Assembly (NCBI RefSeq): GCF_036226685.1
Contig: NZ_CP109009.1
Coordinates: 6,785,501 to 6,849,500 of the forward strand
Direction: 5' to 3'
DNA length: 64,000 nt
From: Streptomyces sp. NBC_00690
GTDB taxonomy: Bacteria; Actinomycetota; Actinomycetes; Streptomycetales; Streptomycetaceae
Shown: in pieces, positions 7,796 through 16,457 of the stretch
Position numbering within the stretch: the first letter of the stretch is position 1
Layout of the letters: each line of letters begins with the position of its first letter
Notes under the pieces: model-generated
Databases searched by the model: none
What the model saw: the letters and a program-made list of their open reading frames with translations, nothing else
Told to the model about the DNA's origin: nothing
Program-made: the position numbers and the translations under genes

Positions 7796-10087
7796 TCAGA
7801 CCGCCACGGGCGTACGACTCTCGTCGTCGTGACCCATCACCGCGGCAGGGGTCTGCGGTCCGCTCTCGTCGTGCGTCATGTCGGGCAGCCACTCCAGCCA
7901 CTTCGGGAAGTACCAGTTGCGCTCCCCGAGCAGCGCCATCGCGGCGGGCAGCAGCACGCCCCGGATCACCGTCGCGTCGATCAGCACCGCCGCTGCCAGA
8001 CCCACGCCCATCTGCTTCATCGACTGCATCGACAGCGTTCCGAAGATCGCGAACACGGCCACCATGATCACCGCAGCGCTGGTGACCACGCCTGCCGTGG
8101 TCACCACGCCGTGGGTGATCGCGTCCCGAGTCGTCCGACCCTGCATCCGGGCCTCGCGAATGCGTGACACCACGAAGACGTGGTAGTCCATCGAGAGCCC
8201 GAACAGGATGACGAAGAGGAACAGCGGCAACCAGGCGACGATCGCTCCCACGCCCTCCGCACCGACCAGGGAAGCACCCCAACCGTGCTGGAAGACTGCG
8301 GTCAGGATGCCGTAGGCGGCCCCGACCGAGAGCAGGTTCAGCACGATCGACGTCACCGCGATCGTCAGCGAGCGGAACGACAGCAGCATCAGGACGAACG
8401 CGAAGACCACCACGAAGACGAAGACCGGGGTGACCGCTCCGGTGATCTGGTCGTTGAAGTCCTTCGAACCGGCGACCTGCCCGGTGATGGGCGCCTCGAC
8501 CCCGTCGACCTTGCCGAGGGTGGCGGGCCTGACCTCGTTGCGCAGGAGGTCCAGACTCTTCGCCGCCTTGTCCTGGTCGGCGCCGCCGGTCAGCGGTACG
8601 TACACGAACGCCAGGTTCTCGGCATCATGCGTCACCACCTCGACCGGACCGCCCGAAGCGCCCGATGTGACCGCCCGCTCACGGAACTCGGCGATCGCCC
8701 GCTTCACCGGCGCCGCATTGATGTCGTCCGCCTTCACCACGACCTCGGCGGGCTCCGCCCCGCCCGGGAACGCCTCGTTGATGCGCTCGTACGTCGCCAC
8801 GATCGGCAGCGAGTCGCCGAACTCCTGGTTCAGCTTCAGTTCCTGGGTCTTCATCCCGAGTGCGGGCAGGGCCACCGCGACCAGCGCGCCCGTCGCCACC
8901 AGCAGGGAGATCACCGGGCGCTTGAGCACCCGGCCGAGCACCGCGCTCCAAAAGCGGCTCTTGCCGTTCGCGCCGCCCTTCAGCTTTCCGATGAAGGGCA
9001 CCCGGCCCTTCTCCACCCGGTCGCCGAGCAAGGACAGAAGCGCGGGGAGAACCGTCACCGAGCCCACCATGGCCACGGCGACGACCATCAGCGACGCCAG
9101 ACCCATGGACTCGAACTCGCCAATTCCGGTGAAGAGCATTCCCGCCATGGCGACACAAACCGTCACACCCGAGACCACGATGGCCCGACCGCTGGTAGCA
9201 GCAGCGATCTGCATGGCCGTTCGGGCGTCCCGCCCGGCGGCCCGCTCCTCCCGTTCGCGCCGCAGATAGAACAGGCAGTAGTCGACCCCCACTGCCAGTC
9301 CGACGAGCAGCATGACCGAGTTGGCCGTCTCGCTCATCGGCATGATGTGGCTGACGACCGCCACCAGACCCATCGTCGCCATGATCGCGGAGATGGCGAG
9401 TGCAACGGGCAGCAGCGCTGCGACCAGCGCCCCGAACGCGATCAGCAAGATCCCCAGCGCGACCGGTACGGCTGAAAGCTCCGCCTGCCGGAAGTCGTCC
9501 CCGAAGGCGTCGTCGAAGGTCTTGGTCATGCTGGCGCCCCCGATCTGCTCGATCCGCAGCTCGGAATGGTCGGCCTGCACCCCCTTCACGGCCTTCAGGA
9601 CCGGTTCGATCCGCTCCGTCGAGGTATCGGGGTCCCCCCGCATATCGAACTGGACGAGCGCACTGCGACCGTCCTTGGAGATGCTCCGGCTCGTGTACGG
9701 GGAGGTCACCGCGGTCACCTCGCCGGTGGCCTCCACCGCCTTGATCACCGCGTCCACGGCTGCCCGGAACTCGGGGGCGGAGGTCTTCAGGGCGCCGTCC
9801 CTGGCCTGCACCAGCACGGACTCGCTGACCGGCTCCTCGATGCCGGCCCGCTCGGCTATCCGGGCGGCCTGCGTCGTCTCGCCCTTGAGCTGCTGACTGC
9901 CGTCGATGTCCTGTCGGCCCATGGCCGAGCCGGCCACCATGGAGACCAGGACGAACAGCACCCAGATGCCGACGGCCGCCCAGCGGTGCTGCGCGCTCCA
10001 TCCCCCGGCCCGCGCGGCAAAGCCACGGGGTCGTGTTCTTGGGGTCTCGGCGTTCTTGGAGTTCTCCGTGTGCTGCGCGTTCTCCAT
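7796..10087 (-). CDS. MMPL/RND-family membrane transporter
   Basis: A 763-residue integral membrane protein with the two-fold MMPL layout. One transmembrane helix near residue 40 and a large extracellular loop (about 60-200) are followed by five helices and a cytoplasmic linker. A second copy (about 385-730) repeats this arrangement. The GVDYCLFYLRR and GLSMDYHVFVVSRIRE signatures contain the paired acidic/aromatic residues thought to carry protons in actinobacterial MMPL transporters. Relatives export lipids, siderophores or antibiotics. It is a single-gene unit converging on the glycosyltransferase; a joint export role with that enzyme is speculation. Confidence 0.88.
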   Translation of the reverse strand: MENAQHTENSKNAETPRTRPRGFAARAGGWSAQHRWAAVGIWVLFVLVSMVAGSAMGRQDIDGSQQLKGETTQAARIAERAGIEEPVSESVLVQARDGALKTSAPEFRAAVDAVIKAVEATGEVTAVTSPYTSRSISKDGRSALVQFDMRGDPDTSTERIEPVLKAVKGVQADHSELRIEQIGGASMTKTFDDAFGDDFRQAELSAVPVALGILLIAFGALVAALLPVALAISAIMATMGLVAVVSHIMPMSETANSVMLLVGLAVGVDYCLFYLRREREERAAGRDARTAMQIAAATSGRAIVVSGVTVCVAMAGMLFTGIGEFESMGLASLMVVAVAMVGSVTVLPALLSLLGDRVEKGRVPFIGKLKGGANGKSRFWSAVLGRVLKRPVISLLVATGALVAVALPALGMKTQELKLNQEFGDSLPIVATYERINEAFPGGAEPAEVVVKADDINAAPVKRAIAEFRERAVTSGASGGPVEVVTHDAENLAFVYVPLTGGADQDKAAKSLDLLRNEVRPATLGKVDGVEAPITGQVAGSKDFNDQITGAVTPVFVFVVVFAFVLMLLSFRSLTIAVTSIVLNLLSVGAAYGILTAVFQHGWGASLVGAEGVGAIVAWLPLFLFVILFGLSMDYHVFVVSRIREARMQGRTTRDAITHGVVTTAGVVTSAAVIMVAVFAIFGTLSMQSMKQMGVGLAAAVLIDATVIRGVLLPAAMALLGERNWYFPKWLEWLPDMTHDESGPQTPAAVMGHDDESRTPVAV

Positions 10088-10466
10088 GACAGCCTCAATC
10101 CCCCAGTGGGTGCAGTCCCGTTGTCTCGATCCACGACGTTACGGCCGCACCCGCTCCCACCTCGTCGTACTGTCCGACGAACCTGGAGGCGCTCTCTACT
10201 CCTCTGGGACGGGGGGGCATCCCCGACAAGAACGGTCCGAGCCCCTTACATCTATTTTCGGTCAGAAGCGGGACCCCTCCCGGGCAACTCCGCAACCGAC
10301 TTGGGGGAGTTGGCCTGTTGTAGTTGTGAATTCTTGTTGCCAAAGTCACAGATGGTGGAACCGCTTGAACTGGGCGCGTCAATCGGCCAAGGTTTCGAGC
10401 CATCTCCCGGAGGATCTCGCGACCGGGAAATGGCCCCCCACACCTGCTGACGAGGAGATCCTCTCC
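10088..10466. other. 379-bp divergent intergenic region
   Basis: This gap separates the MMPL gene (minus) from the subtilisin gene (plus). It is less GC-rich than its surroundings between about 10250 and 10360, where promoters for either gene probably lie. I could not define -10/-35 boxes with confidence and see no gene; the reading frames across it have no recognisable protein. Confidence 0.5.
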
Positions 10467-11663
10467 ATGGCAACTCACAGACGGAAAAGCAGGATCAAGT
10501 CAACGTCGGCCATGGCAGCCATCGCGGCCGTGTCCGGCGGTCTGTTCTTCGGAACGACGTTCGCCGGCGCCTCCACGGCGCCCGAGGGCGTCGTGCACGG
10601 CATCAACGCCGAGGGCGCGGTGGCCGGAAGTTATATCGTGCTGCTGGACGAGAAGGCGGACAAGCGCAGCCTCGCCCAGGAGTACGGCGGCAAGCTGAAG
10701 CGTGACTACAGCTCCGCCGTCAACGGCTTCTCCACCACCGGAATGACCGAGGACGAGGCCCGGAACCTCGCCCTGCACCCGGCCGTCGCCAAGGTGGTCC
10801 AGAACAAGCGGTTCAGCATTTCCGCGACGCAGACCAACCCGACCTGGGGCCTGGACCGAATCGACCAGGCCACGACCGCGGGCGACCGCCGCTACAGCTA
10901 CCCCGACACCGCGGGTACGGGAGTGACGGCGTACGTCATCGACACCGGAGTACGGGTCAGCCACCGGGACTTCGGCGGCAGAGCCGTGCACGGGTTCGAC
11001 GCGATCGACAACGACAACATCGCCACGGACGGCAACGGCCACGGCACGCACGTGGCGGGCACCATCGCGGGCGCCCGGTACGGAGTCGCCAAGCAGGCGA
11101 AGATCGTCGCCGTGCGCGTGCTCGACGACCGCGGGTCCGGCACCACCGAGCAGGTCATCGCGGGAATCGACTGGGTCACCAAGAACCGCAAGGGGCCCTC
11201 GGTCGCCAACATGAGCCTCGGCGGCAGCGCCGACCCGGCGCTCGATGCGGCCGTCCGCAGGGCGATCGCCTCCGGCATCGCCTTCGGAGTCGCGGCGGGC
11301 AACGAGTCGCAGAATGCCAGTGTCGGGTCTCCCGCACGCGTCCGGGAGGCCATCACCGTGGCGTCCTCGACCCGTACGGACACCCAGTCCAGCTTCTCCA
11401 ACTTCGGTGGGATCGTCGATCTCTACGCCCCCGGTTCCGACATCCCCTCGACGTGGCACACCAGCGACAGTGCCACCAAGACGATCTCCGGAACCTCCAT
11501 GGCCACCCCGCACGTCGTCGGCGCGGCAGCCATCTACCTGGCCAACCACCCCGGCGCCACCCCGGCGCAGATAGCCAAGGCCCTGACCGACGGCGCCACC
11601 CCCGGCAGGATCTCCAACGCCAGTCCGGGCACGATCAACAAGCTCCTCAAGATCGTCCCGTAA
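10467..11663 (+). CDS. secreted subtilisin-like serine protease (S8)
   Basis: A 398-residue secreted protease. Order: signal peptide (about 1-36, ending near FAGASTA), inhibitor-I9 propeptide (about 53-117, SYIVLL to VVQNKRF) and an S8 catalytic domain (about 125-398). The triad is Asp159 in YVIDTGV, His192 in GHGTHVAG and Ser344 in GTSMATPHV, with oxyanion Asn279 in AAGNE. The length and layout match proteinase-K-like actinobacterial exoproteases without C-terminal accessory domains. The ATG at 10467 follows GAGGAGA and is the only start that gives a normal signal sequence. A strong terminator follows. Confidence 0.95.
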   Translation: MATHRRKSRIKSTSAMAAIAAVSGGLFFGTTFAGASTAPEGVVHGINAEGAVAGSYIVLLDEKADKRSLAQEYGGKLKRDYSSAVNGFSTTGMTEDEARNLALHPAVAKVVQNKRFSISATQTNPTWGLDRIDQATTAGDRRYSYPDTAGTGVTAYVIDTGVRVSHRDFGGRAVHGFDAIDNDNIATDGNGHGTHVAGTIAGARYGVAKQAKIVAVRVLDDRGSGTTEQVIAGIDWVTKNRKGPSVANMSLGGSADPALDAAVRRAIASGIAFGVAAGNESQNASVGSPARVREAITVASSTRTDTQSSFSNFGGIVDLYAPGSDIPSTWHTSDSATKTISGTSMATPHVVGAAAIYLANHPGATPAQIAKALTDGATPGRISNASPGTINKLLKIVP

Positions 11664-11690
11664 CCGAGCGGAGCCCCTGCTCCACCAACG

Positions 11691-11729
11691 ACGGTCGCCG
11701 CACCCTCCCCCACGGGGTGCGGCGACCGT
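11691..11729 (+). terminator. 15-bp perfect hairpin after the subtilisin gene
   Basis: ACGGTCGCCGCACCC (11691-11705) pairs completely with 11715-11729 across a 9-nt loop. It ends 15 bp before the next gene's ATG, so that gene must be transcribed through it or from a very close start. Confidence 0.85.
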
Positions 11730-11744
11730 CCTACCCTGAGCACC

Positions 11745-12296
11745 ATGACGACCAGATACGCACTCCTGCTGCGCGGCATCAACGTCGGTGGCAGCAGGAA
11801 GGTCCCCATGGCTGCCCTCAGGGAGGTCCTGGCCGAGCTGGGCCACTCGGACGTGACCACCTACCTCCAGAGCGGCAACGCAGCCTTCAGCAGCTCATTG
11901 GGAGACGATGAGCAGGCCCTCGCCGCGGCCCTGGAGCGCGCCATCGAGAAGCACTTCGGATTCACGGTGGACTGCCTGGTGCGCGACCACGCCTACCTCG
12001 CGGCCGTACGGGACGACTGTCCCTTCCCCGCCGATGAGTTGGAGCCCAAGCAACTCCACGTCACCTACTTTTCCGAGCAGGTCGCGGCCGACCGTCTTGC
12101 CGCAGTCGACCGGGCGGCCTTCGCCCCCGAGGACTTCCAGCTCGGGGACCGCGCGCTCTATCTATACCTACCGGAGGGGATCGGCCGGTCCAAGCTCGCC
12201 GAGACCCTGGCCAAGCCCCGCCTGCTGCCGGGAGTCATCGCCACCACCCGCAACTGGAACACCGTCCGCAAACTGGTGGAACTCACCGTTCAGTGA
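11745..12296 (+). CDS. DUF1697 family protein
   Basis: A 183-residue protein that starts with YALLLRGINVGGSRKVPM and contains TYLQSGNAAFSS and an RNWNTVRKL end, all hallmarks of DUF1697 (PF08002). The family has no established biochemical function. Only 15 bp lie between the upstream terminator and the ATG, with no Shine-Dalgarno sequence, suggesting a leaderless or terminator-read-through message. Its 3' end overlaps the opposite-strand DUF4236 gene by 7 bp. Confidence 0.85.
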   Translation: MTTRYALLLRGINVGGSRKVPMAALREVLAELGHSDVTTYLQSGNAAFSSSLGDDEQALAAALERAIEKHFGFTVDCLVRDHAYLAAVRDDCPFPADELEPKQLHVTYFSEQVAADRLAAVDRAAFAPEDFQLGDRALYLYLPEGIGRSKLAETLAKPRLLPGVIATTRNWNTVRKLVELTVQ

Positions 12297-12487
12297 CGGT
12301 GGCGGCGCGAGTGGCGGCGCCAGGTGAAGCCGCCCGGCAACCGGACCGCCGCACCGCGCCTGCCGTGGCTGTCCCGGGTGAGATGGGCCCGGCGCCCGCC
12401 CAGGCTCAGTGACCAGCCATGGGTGCCGATGGTGAGGTGGAGCAGCTTCGGGATCAAGGTGATGCGCTTGTGGTAGTTAAACGACAT
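12290..12487 (-). CDS. DUF4236-like small basic protein
   Basis: A 65-residue protein beginning MSFNYHKRITLIPKLLHL. The lysine-rich start, the IGTHGWSLSLGGRRAHL middle and the GGFTWRR end resemble the N-terminal DUF4236 domain found in many actinobacterial and phage-associated proteins; function unknown. The ATG at 12487 has GGAAGGAGG at ideal distance, which is why the longer frame is not used. It converges with, and overlaps by 7 bp, the DUF1697 gene. Confidence 0.75.
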   Translation of the reverse strand: MSFNYHKRITLIPKLLHLTIGTHGWSLSLGGRRAHLTRDSHGRRGAAVRLPGGFTWRRHSRRHRH

Positions 12488-12600
12488 GTCGGCCTCCTTC
12501 CCCCGATTCTGCACGGTGCACGCCCTTCGAACGTCACCAGGACGCCACGAAACGGTCACTGCCCCGCCGCCCGCCCCGCAGTCGCAGGGGGCACTCAGAA

Positions 12601-12622
12601 GCCGGGGCCCGTGGGCCCCGGC
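12601..12622 (-). terminator. terminator of the sulfur operon
   Basis: GCCGGGGCCC and GGGCCCCGGC form a 10-bp perfect stem about 35 bp beyond the chelatase stop codon, before the DUF4236 gene begins. Confidence 0.7.
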
Positions 12623-12655
12623 CTCGGCTTCCCCGCCCCCGGTCCGGGAAAGTAC

Positions 12656-13411
12656 TTAGACGAACGCGGCCATCCGACCGCCCACCAGTGCCGGCAGGGC
12701 CTGTTCGTACCGCTCCACGAGCAGCCGCGCCAGCTCCGGTGCCGGACCGAGCACATCCGCCAGTACGTCCGCGGTGCGGGCGCCCTCGGCGATGCGGTCG
12801 GGCAGTCGGCCCGGCGCGATGACGTACGGCGCCACCGCCACCCGCTCGAATCCATCGGTGCGCAACGAGCGCACGACCTCGTCGGTACGGGGAAGGAGTG
12901 CGGAGGCGAACGCGGGCCGCACGGCGCACCAACCGGTACGCCGCAGCTCCCGCGCTATGTTTGCGATCACCGCGATCGCCTCCGGGTCTGTGGAACCCGC
13001 CGAGGCCAGAACCAGCCCCGTCGAGCGCTTGTCGGCCTCCCTCAGTCCCGCCTCCCGCAGTCTGCGCTCCAGTGCGGCGAGCAGTAGCGGGGACGGCCCG
13101 AGGACCTTGGCCTGATGGATCCGCAGCCTCGGCAGCCGGGCCGAAGCCTCCCGCAGTACGGCCGGGATGTCCGACTTGGCATGGAAGGCGCGGGTCAGCA
13201 ACAAGGGGAGTGCGATGACGTCCTCGACGCCCTCCAGCGCCAGCCGTTCCAACACCCGCGGCACGCTCGGGGTGTTGAAGTCCAGGAAGGCGATCTCCAC
13301 GGACAGCTCCGGCCGGCTCGACCGCACCCGACGCACGAGCGCCTCGACGGTCGAGGCATGGCGCGGATCGCGACTGCCGTGGGCGATGACGAGAAGGACG
13401 GGAGGACGCAT
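12656..13411 (-). CDS. CbiX/SirB-like sirohydrochlorin chelatase
   Basis: A 251-residue two-domain chelatase-fold protein. His11 in VIAHGSRD and His77 in TRAFHAKSD are the metal/porphyrin histidines of the CbiX/SirB family, which inserts Fe2+ or Co2+ into sirohydrochlorin. As the last gene of the sulfur operon it most likely supplies siroheme for the sulfite reductase encoded at the head, a link that follows from cofactor need and gene order. ATG 13411 lies 8 bp after the ssuC-like stop; an in-frame GTG just upstream is an alternative. Confidence 0.82.
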   Translation of the reverse strand: MRPPVLLVIAHGSRDPRHASTVEALVRRVRSSRPELSVEIAFLDFNTPSVPRVLERLALEGVEDVIALPLLLTRAFHAKSDIPAVLREASARLPRLRIHQAKVLGPSPLLLAALERRLREAGLREADKRSTGLVLASAGSTDPEAIAVIANIARELRRTGWCAVRPAFASALLPRTDEVVRSLRTDGFERVAVAPYVIAPGRLPDRIAEGARTADVLADVLGPAPELARLLVERYEQALPALVGGRMAAFV

Positions 13412-13419
13412 CACACCAC

Positions 13420-14322
13420 TCAGTTCCTGACGAGGAGCCCGCGGCCCCGCAGGACCGCCCGCTCCAACGGGCTGAAGATCAGCAGATCGATGGCGATGCC
13501 GACCAACAGGATCAGCAGGATCGCCAAGAACACCCCCGGCATGTCGGAGTTGTTCCTGCCGTTCTCCAACAACTGCCCGAGCCCCAGGCCGAGATCGGGC
13601 GACGAGGCGATGATCTCCGCGGCCATCAGCGAGCGCCAGGAGAACGCCCAGCCCTGCTTGAGCCCGGCCACATAGCCGGGCAGCGCCGCGGGCATCACGA
13701 TGTGCCAGGTCCCCTTGAGGCCGGTCGCACCCATGGTGCGGCCCGCGCGAAGGAACAACGGCGGGACCTGGTCGACACCGGAGACCAGTCCATTGGCGAT
13801 GGACGGGACGGCACCGAGCAGGATCACCGCGTACATCATCTGGTTGTTCAGCCCGAGCCAGATCACCGCGGGCGGCACCCACGCCACCGACGGCAGCGAC
13901 TGGAGACCGGACAGGATCGGCCCGATGGCCGCCCGGACGAACTTGACCCGGGCGACCAGCAACCCCAGCGGGGTACCGATCGCGAGCGCCAGCAGGAAGC
14001 CGAGCAGACCGCGGGACACGCTCGTCCAGACGACCTCCAGCAGGGTGCCCGCCAACCACAGCTTGGACACGCTGTCCCACACCGCGGAGGGTGCGGGCAG
14101 ACTGCCCTCGTCGGTGACCTTCGCCCAGACGAGCGCTTGCCACAAGGCAACCACCAGGACGACGGCCACCACCGGCGGCAGGACCTTCTTCAGCAGGACT
14201 TCGCTGACCGGGGTGCGGTGCGACTGCACCGCATCCAGGGCATCGAGTCCCGCTTCCAGACCGGCGAGATCGTCGGGCTTTGCCTTGGCCTTGGCCTCGG
14301 TTGAGGTCTCAGTGCTGGCCAT
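13420..14322 (-). CDS. SsuC-like sulfonate/nitrate-type ABC permease
   Basis: A 300-residue BPD-transporter permease with about six membrane helices between residues 50 and 290. The ATPase-docking loop around TMGATGLKGTWHIVMPAA is present. Relatives are SsuC, TauC and NrtB. It overlaps the upstream ATPase gene by 14 bp (ATG at 14322). In this operon it should import sulfonates or sulfate esters as a sulfur source; nitrate or taurine are alternatives that sequence alone does not exclude. Confidence 0.88.
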   Translation of the reverse strand: MASTETSTEAKAKAKPDDLAGLEAGLDALDAVQSHRTPVSEVLLKKVLPPVVAVVLVVALWQALVWAKVTDEGSLPAPSAVWDSVSKLWLAGTLLEVVWTSVSRGLLGFLLALAIGTPLGLLVARVKFVRAAIGPILSGLQSLPSVAWVPPAVIWLGLNNQMMYAVILLGAVPSIANGLVSGVDQVPPLFLRAGRTMGATGLKGTWHIVMPAALPGYVAGLKQGWAFSWRSLMAAEIIASSPDLGLGLGQLLENGRNNSDMPGVFLAILLILLVGIAIDLLIFSPLERAVLRGRGLLVRN

Positions 14323-15106
14323 GTCGGCGGATCTCCCCACGCAGTTCTTCGGTGATCTCGATGGACAACTCCGCCACGGCGGCGTCCTCGATACGACGCG
14401 GCTGTTCGATGCCGACGGTCCACTCCCGGGCGATCCGGCCCGGTCGGGACGAGAGCAGCACCACCCGTTCGGCGAGCCGCACAGCCTCGCGGACGTTGTG
14501 GGTGACGAACAGCACCGACAGTTGGGTTTCGCGCCAGATCCGAGTCAGCTCGTCGTGCAGTACATCGCGGGTGATGGCATCGAGGGCCGCGAACGGCTCG
14601 TCCATCAGCAGGAGTTGGCTGTCCTGCGCCAGGGCGCGAGCGAGGGCCACCCGCTGGCGCATGCCGCCCGAGAGTTCATGCACCCGCTTGCGGTACGCAC
14701 CGCCGAGCCGCACCAGCTCCAGCAGTCGCTCCGCCTCCGTACGGCGTTCGGTCTTGGCGACCCCGCGCAGCCGCAGCGCGAGTTCGATGTTCTTGCCCGC
14801 CGTGAGCCAGGGAAAGAGCGCGTGCTCCTGGAACATCAGCGCGGGTCGCCCGCCCGGGGTCTCGATGGACCCCGCACTGGGCTTGTCCAGCCCCGCGACC
14901 AGATTGAGCAGGGTGGACTTTCCGCACCCCGAGGCCCCCAGGAGGGTGACGAACTCTCCCGGAGCGACATCGAGGGTGATGTCGTCCAGGACGAGTTGCC
15001 GTCCCGCGGGTCCCGAGAAGGACTTCGATACGTGTTCGATGCGGGCGGCGGGCCCGGCCGTCGTCGTACGGCCGGTCGCCTGGTCCTTGGTGAGGGTGTT
15101 GGCCAT
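14309..15106 (-). CDS. SsuB-like ABC transporter ATPase
   Basis: A 265-residue nucleotide-binding subunit. Walker A GASGCGKST, Q-loop FQEHALFPW, signature LSGGMRQR, Walker B LLLMDEPFAALD and H-loop FVTHNVREA are intact. It pairs with the overlapping permease and the lipoprotein just upstream. ATG 15106 is used because AGGAGGTGACGACC precedes it; the longer frame adds sequence that overlaps the intergenic gap. Confidence 0.92.
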   Translation of the reverse strand: MANTLTKDQATGRTTTAGPAARIEHVSKSFSGPAGRQLVLDDITLDVAPGEFVTLLGASGCGKSTLLNLVAGLDKPSAGSIETPGGRPALMFQEHALFPWLTAGKNIELALRLRGVAKTERRTEAERLLELVRLGGAYRKRVHELSGGMRQRVALARALAQDSQLLLMDEPFAALDAITRDVLHDELTRIWRETQLSVLFVTHNVREAVRLAERVVLLSSRPGRIAREWTVGIEQPRRIEDAAVAELSIEITEELRGEIRRHGQH

Positions 15107-15140
15107 GGTCGTCACCTCCTGGGAACTCGGTTGTGCCGGT

Positions 15141-16250
15141 CTACTTGACGCCGAGTCCGGCATCGGCGACCGCGGGCTTGCCCTCGGTCTTGAGGACCTC
15201 GTTCAGCTCCGTGAGGTCGTAGATGCCGTTCAGGTCGGGCTTCTCCAACAGGCCGGCCTTCACCGCGTAGTCCGCCTGGGTCTTGAGGGTCGACGCCAGC
15301 GGGTCATCGGTGAACTGGATCGACTTCCACGCCGGGTCGATGATCTCGGCGGGCAGTTCCTTGCCGGTGAGGGCCTTCAGCTTGGCGTTGGCGGACGCCT
15401 TCGCCAGGTCCGGGTTGGCGTTGATCCAGGCATTGGTCTTCACCGAGCCGCGCACCACGGCCTCCACAACGTCCGCGTGCTCCTTGAGGAACTTCTGCGA
15501 GACGATGATGTGGGTGATCACAAACTTGTTGTCCGGCCAGAGCGTCGACTCGTCGAGCAGCACCTTGGCGCCCTGTGCGACAAGTCTGGAGGCCACGGGC
15601 TCAGGCACCCAAGCGCCGTCGATGGAACCGGACTTGTAGGCATCCGGGGTGATCTTGTTGTCGGTGCGCACCACCGACACATCGCCCTTGCCGCTCTGCG
15701 CGTCGGCCTTCCAGCCCTTTTCGGCTATCCAGTTGAGGAAGGCGACGTCCTGGGTGTTGCCCAGCTGGGGCGTGGCGATCTTCTTGCCCTTGAGGTCGTC
15801 CAGGGTCTTGATCTTCTTGGGGTTGACCACGAGCTTCACACCGCCGGATGCGGAGCCGGCGACGATCCGCAGGTTCTTGCCCTTGGACTTGGTGAAACCG
15901 TTGATCGCGGGGGAGGGGCCGATGAACCCGATGTCGATGGCGCCCGCGTTCAGGGCCTCGATCTCCGAAGGGCCGGCGTTGAAGGTGGTCGACTTGATCT
16001 GGGTGCCGCCCAGTTCCTTCTGGAGGATGCCCTCCTGCTCACCGACGAGCGCGGTGGCATGGGTGAGGTTGGGGAAGTAGCCCAGCTTCACCGAGTCGGC
16101 CGAGAGCTTCTTGCCCTTGGCGGCCGGGGTGGTCTTGTCGTCTTTCTTGGCGTCGGAACCGTAGCCGCAAGAGGCGAGTGCGCCGATCAGCAGCGGGACG
16201 GCGGCGGCTGCGGCAAGGCCGCGGCGCACAGTGGTACGGGTGGCAGGCAC
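15141..16250 (-). CDS. SsuA/NrtA-like substrate-binding lipoprotein
   Basis: A 369-residue binding protein with a lipobox (GALASC) followed by an NMT1/SsuA-type domain (KLGYFPNLTHATALVG, then GFIGPSPAING). It is expected to be membrane-anchored and to capture an organosulfur ligand for the SsuB/SsuC-like pair. The GTG start at 16250 has GAGAGGAAA upstream. A 207-bp gap separates it from cysN, so it may have its own promoter in addition to read-through from the cys genes. Confidence 0.88.
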   Translation of the reverse strand: MPATRTTVRRGLAAAAAVPLLIGALASCGYGSDAKKDDKTTPAAKGKKLSADSVKLGYFPNLTHATALVGEQEGILQKELGGTQIKSTTFNAGPSEIEALNAGAIDIGFIGPSPAINGFTKSKGKNLRIVAGSASGGVKLVVNPKKIKTLDDLKGKKIATPQLGNTQDVAFLNWIAEKGWKADAQSGKGDVSVVRTDNKITPDAYKSGSIDGAWVPEPVASRLVAQGAKVLLDESTLWPDNKFVITHIIVSQKFLKEHADVVEAVVRGSVKTNAWINANPDLAKASANAKLKALTGKELPAEIIDPAWKSIQFTDDPLASTLKTQADYAVKAGLLEKPDLNGIYDLTELNEVLKTEGKPAVADAGLGVK

Positions 16251-16457
16251 GGGAGGGTTTCCTCTCGAAGGCCCCGGCGGTCACGAACGTAAGTCGTGGC
16301 CGGGAAGTCGGCAGAACGGTGTCTTCGTCGGTGAAGCGTCATCCGGTGGTGCGTACGGTTCATCGCGCACAACACACGACACCTCCGGAACCTGCGCCGA
16401 GGGTGCCGCTGCCCACACGGCCCCCTTCTTTCGCGAAGGTCGCATATACGTCGGTCA

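Noticed and set aside
9906..10466. Upstream extension of the subtilisin reading frame
   Set aside because: It overlaps the MMPL gene and would bury the signal peptide; the ATG at 10467 has its own ribosome site.
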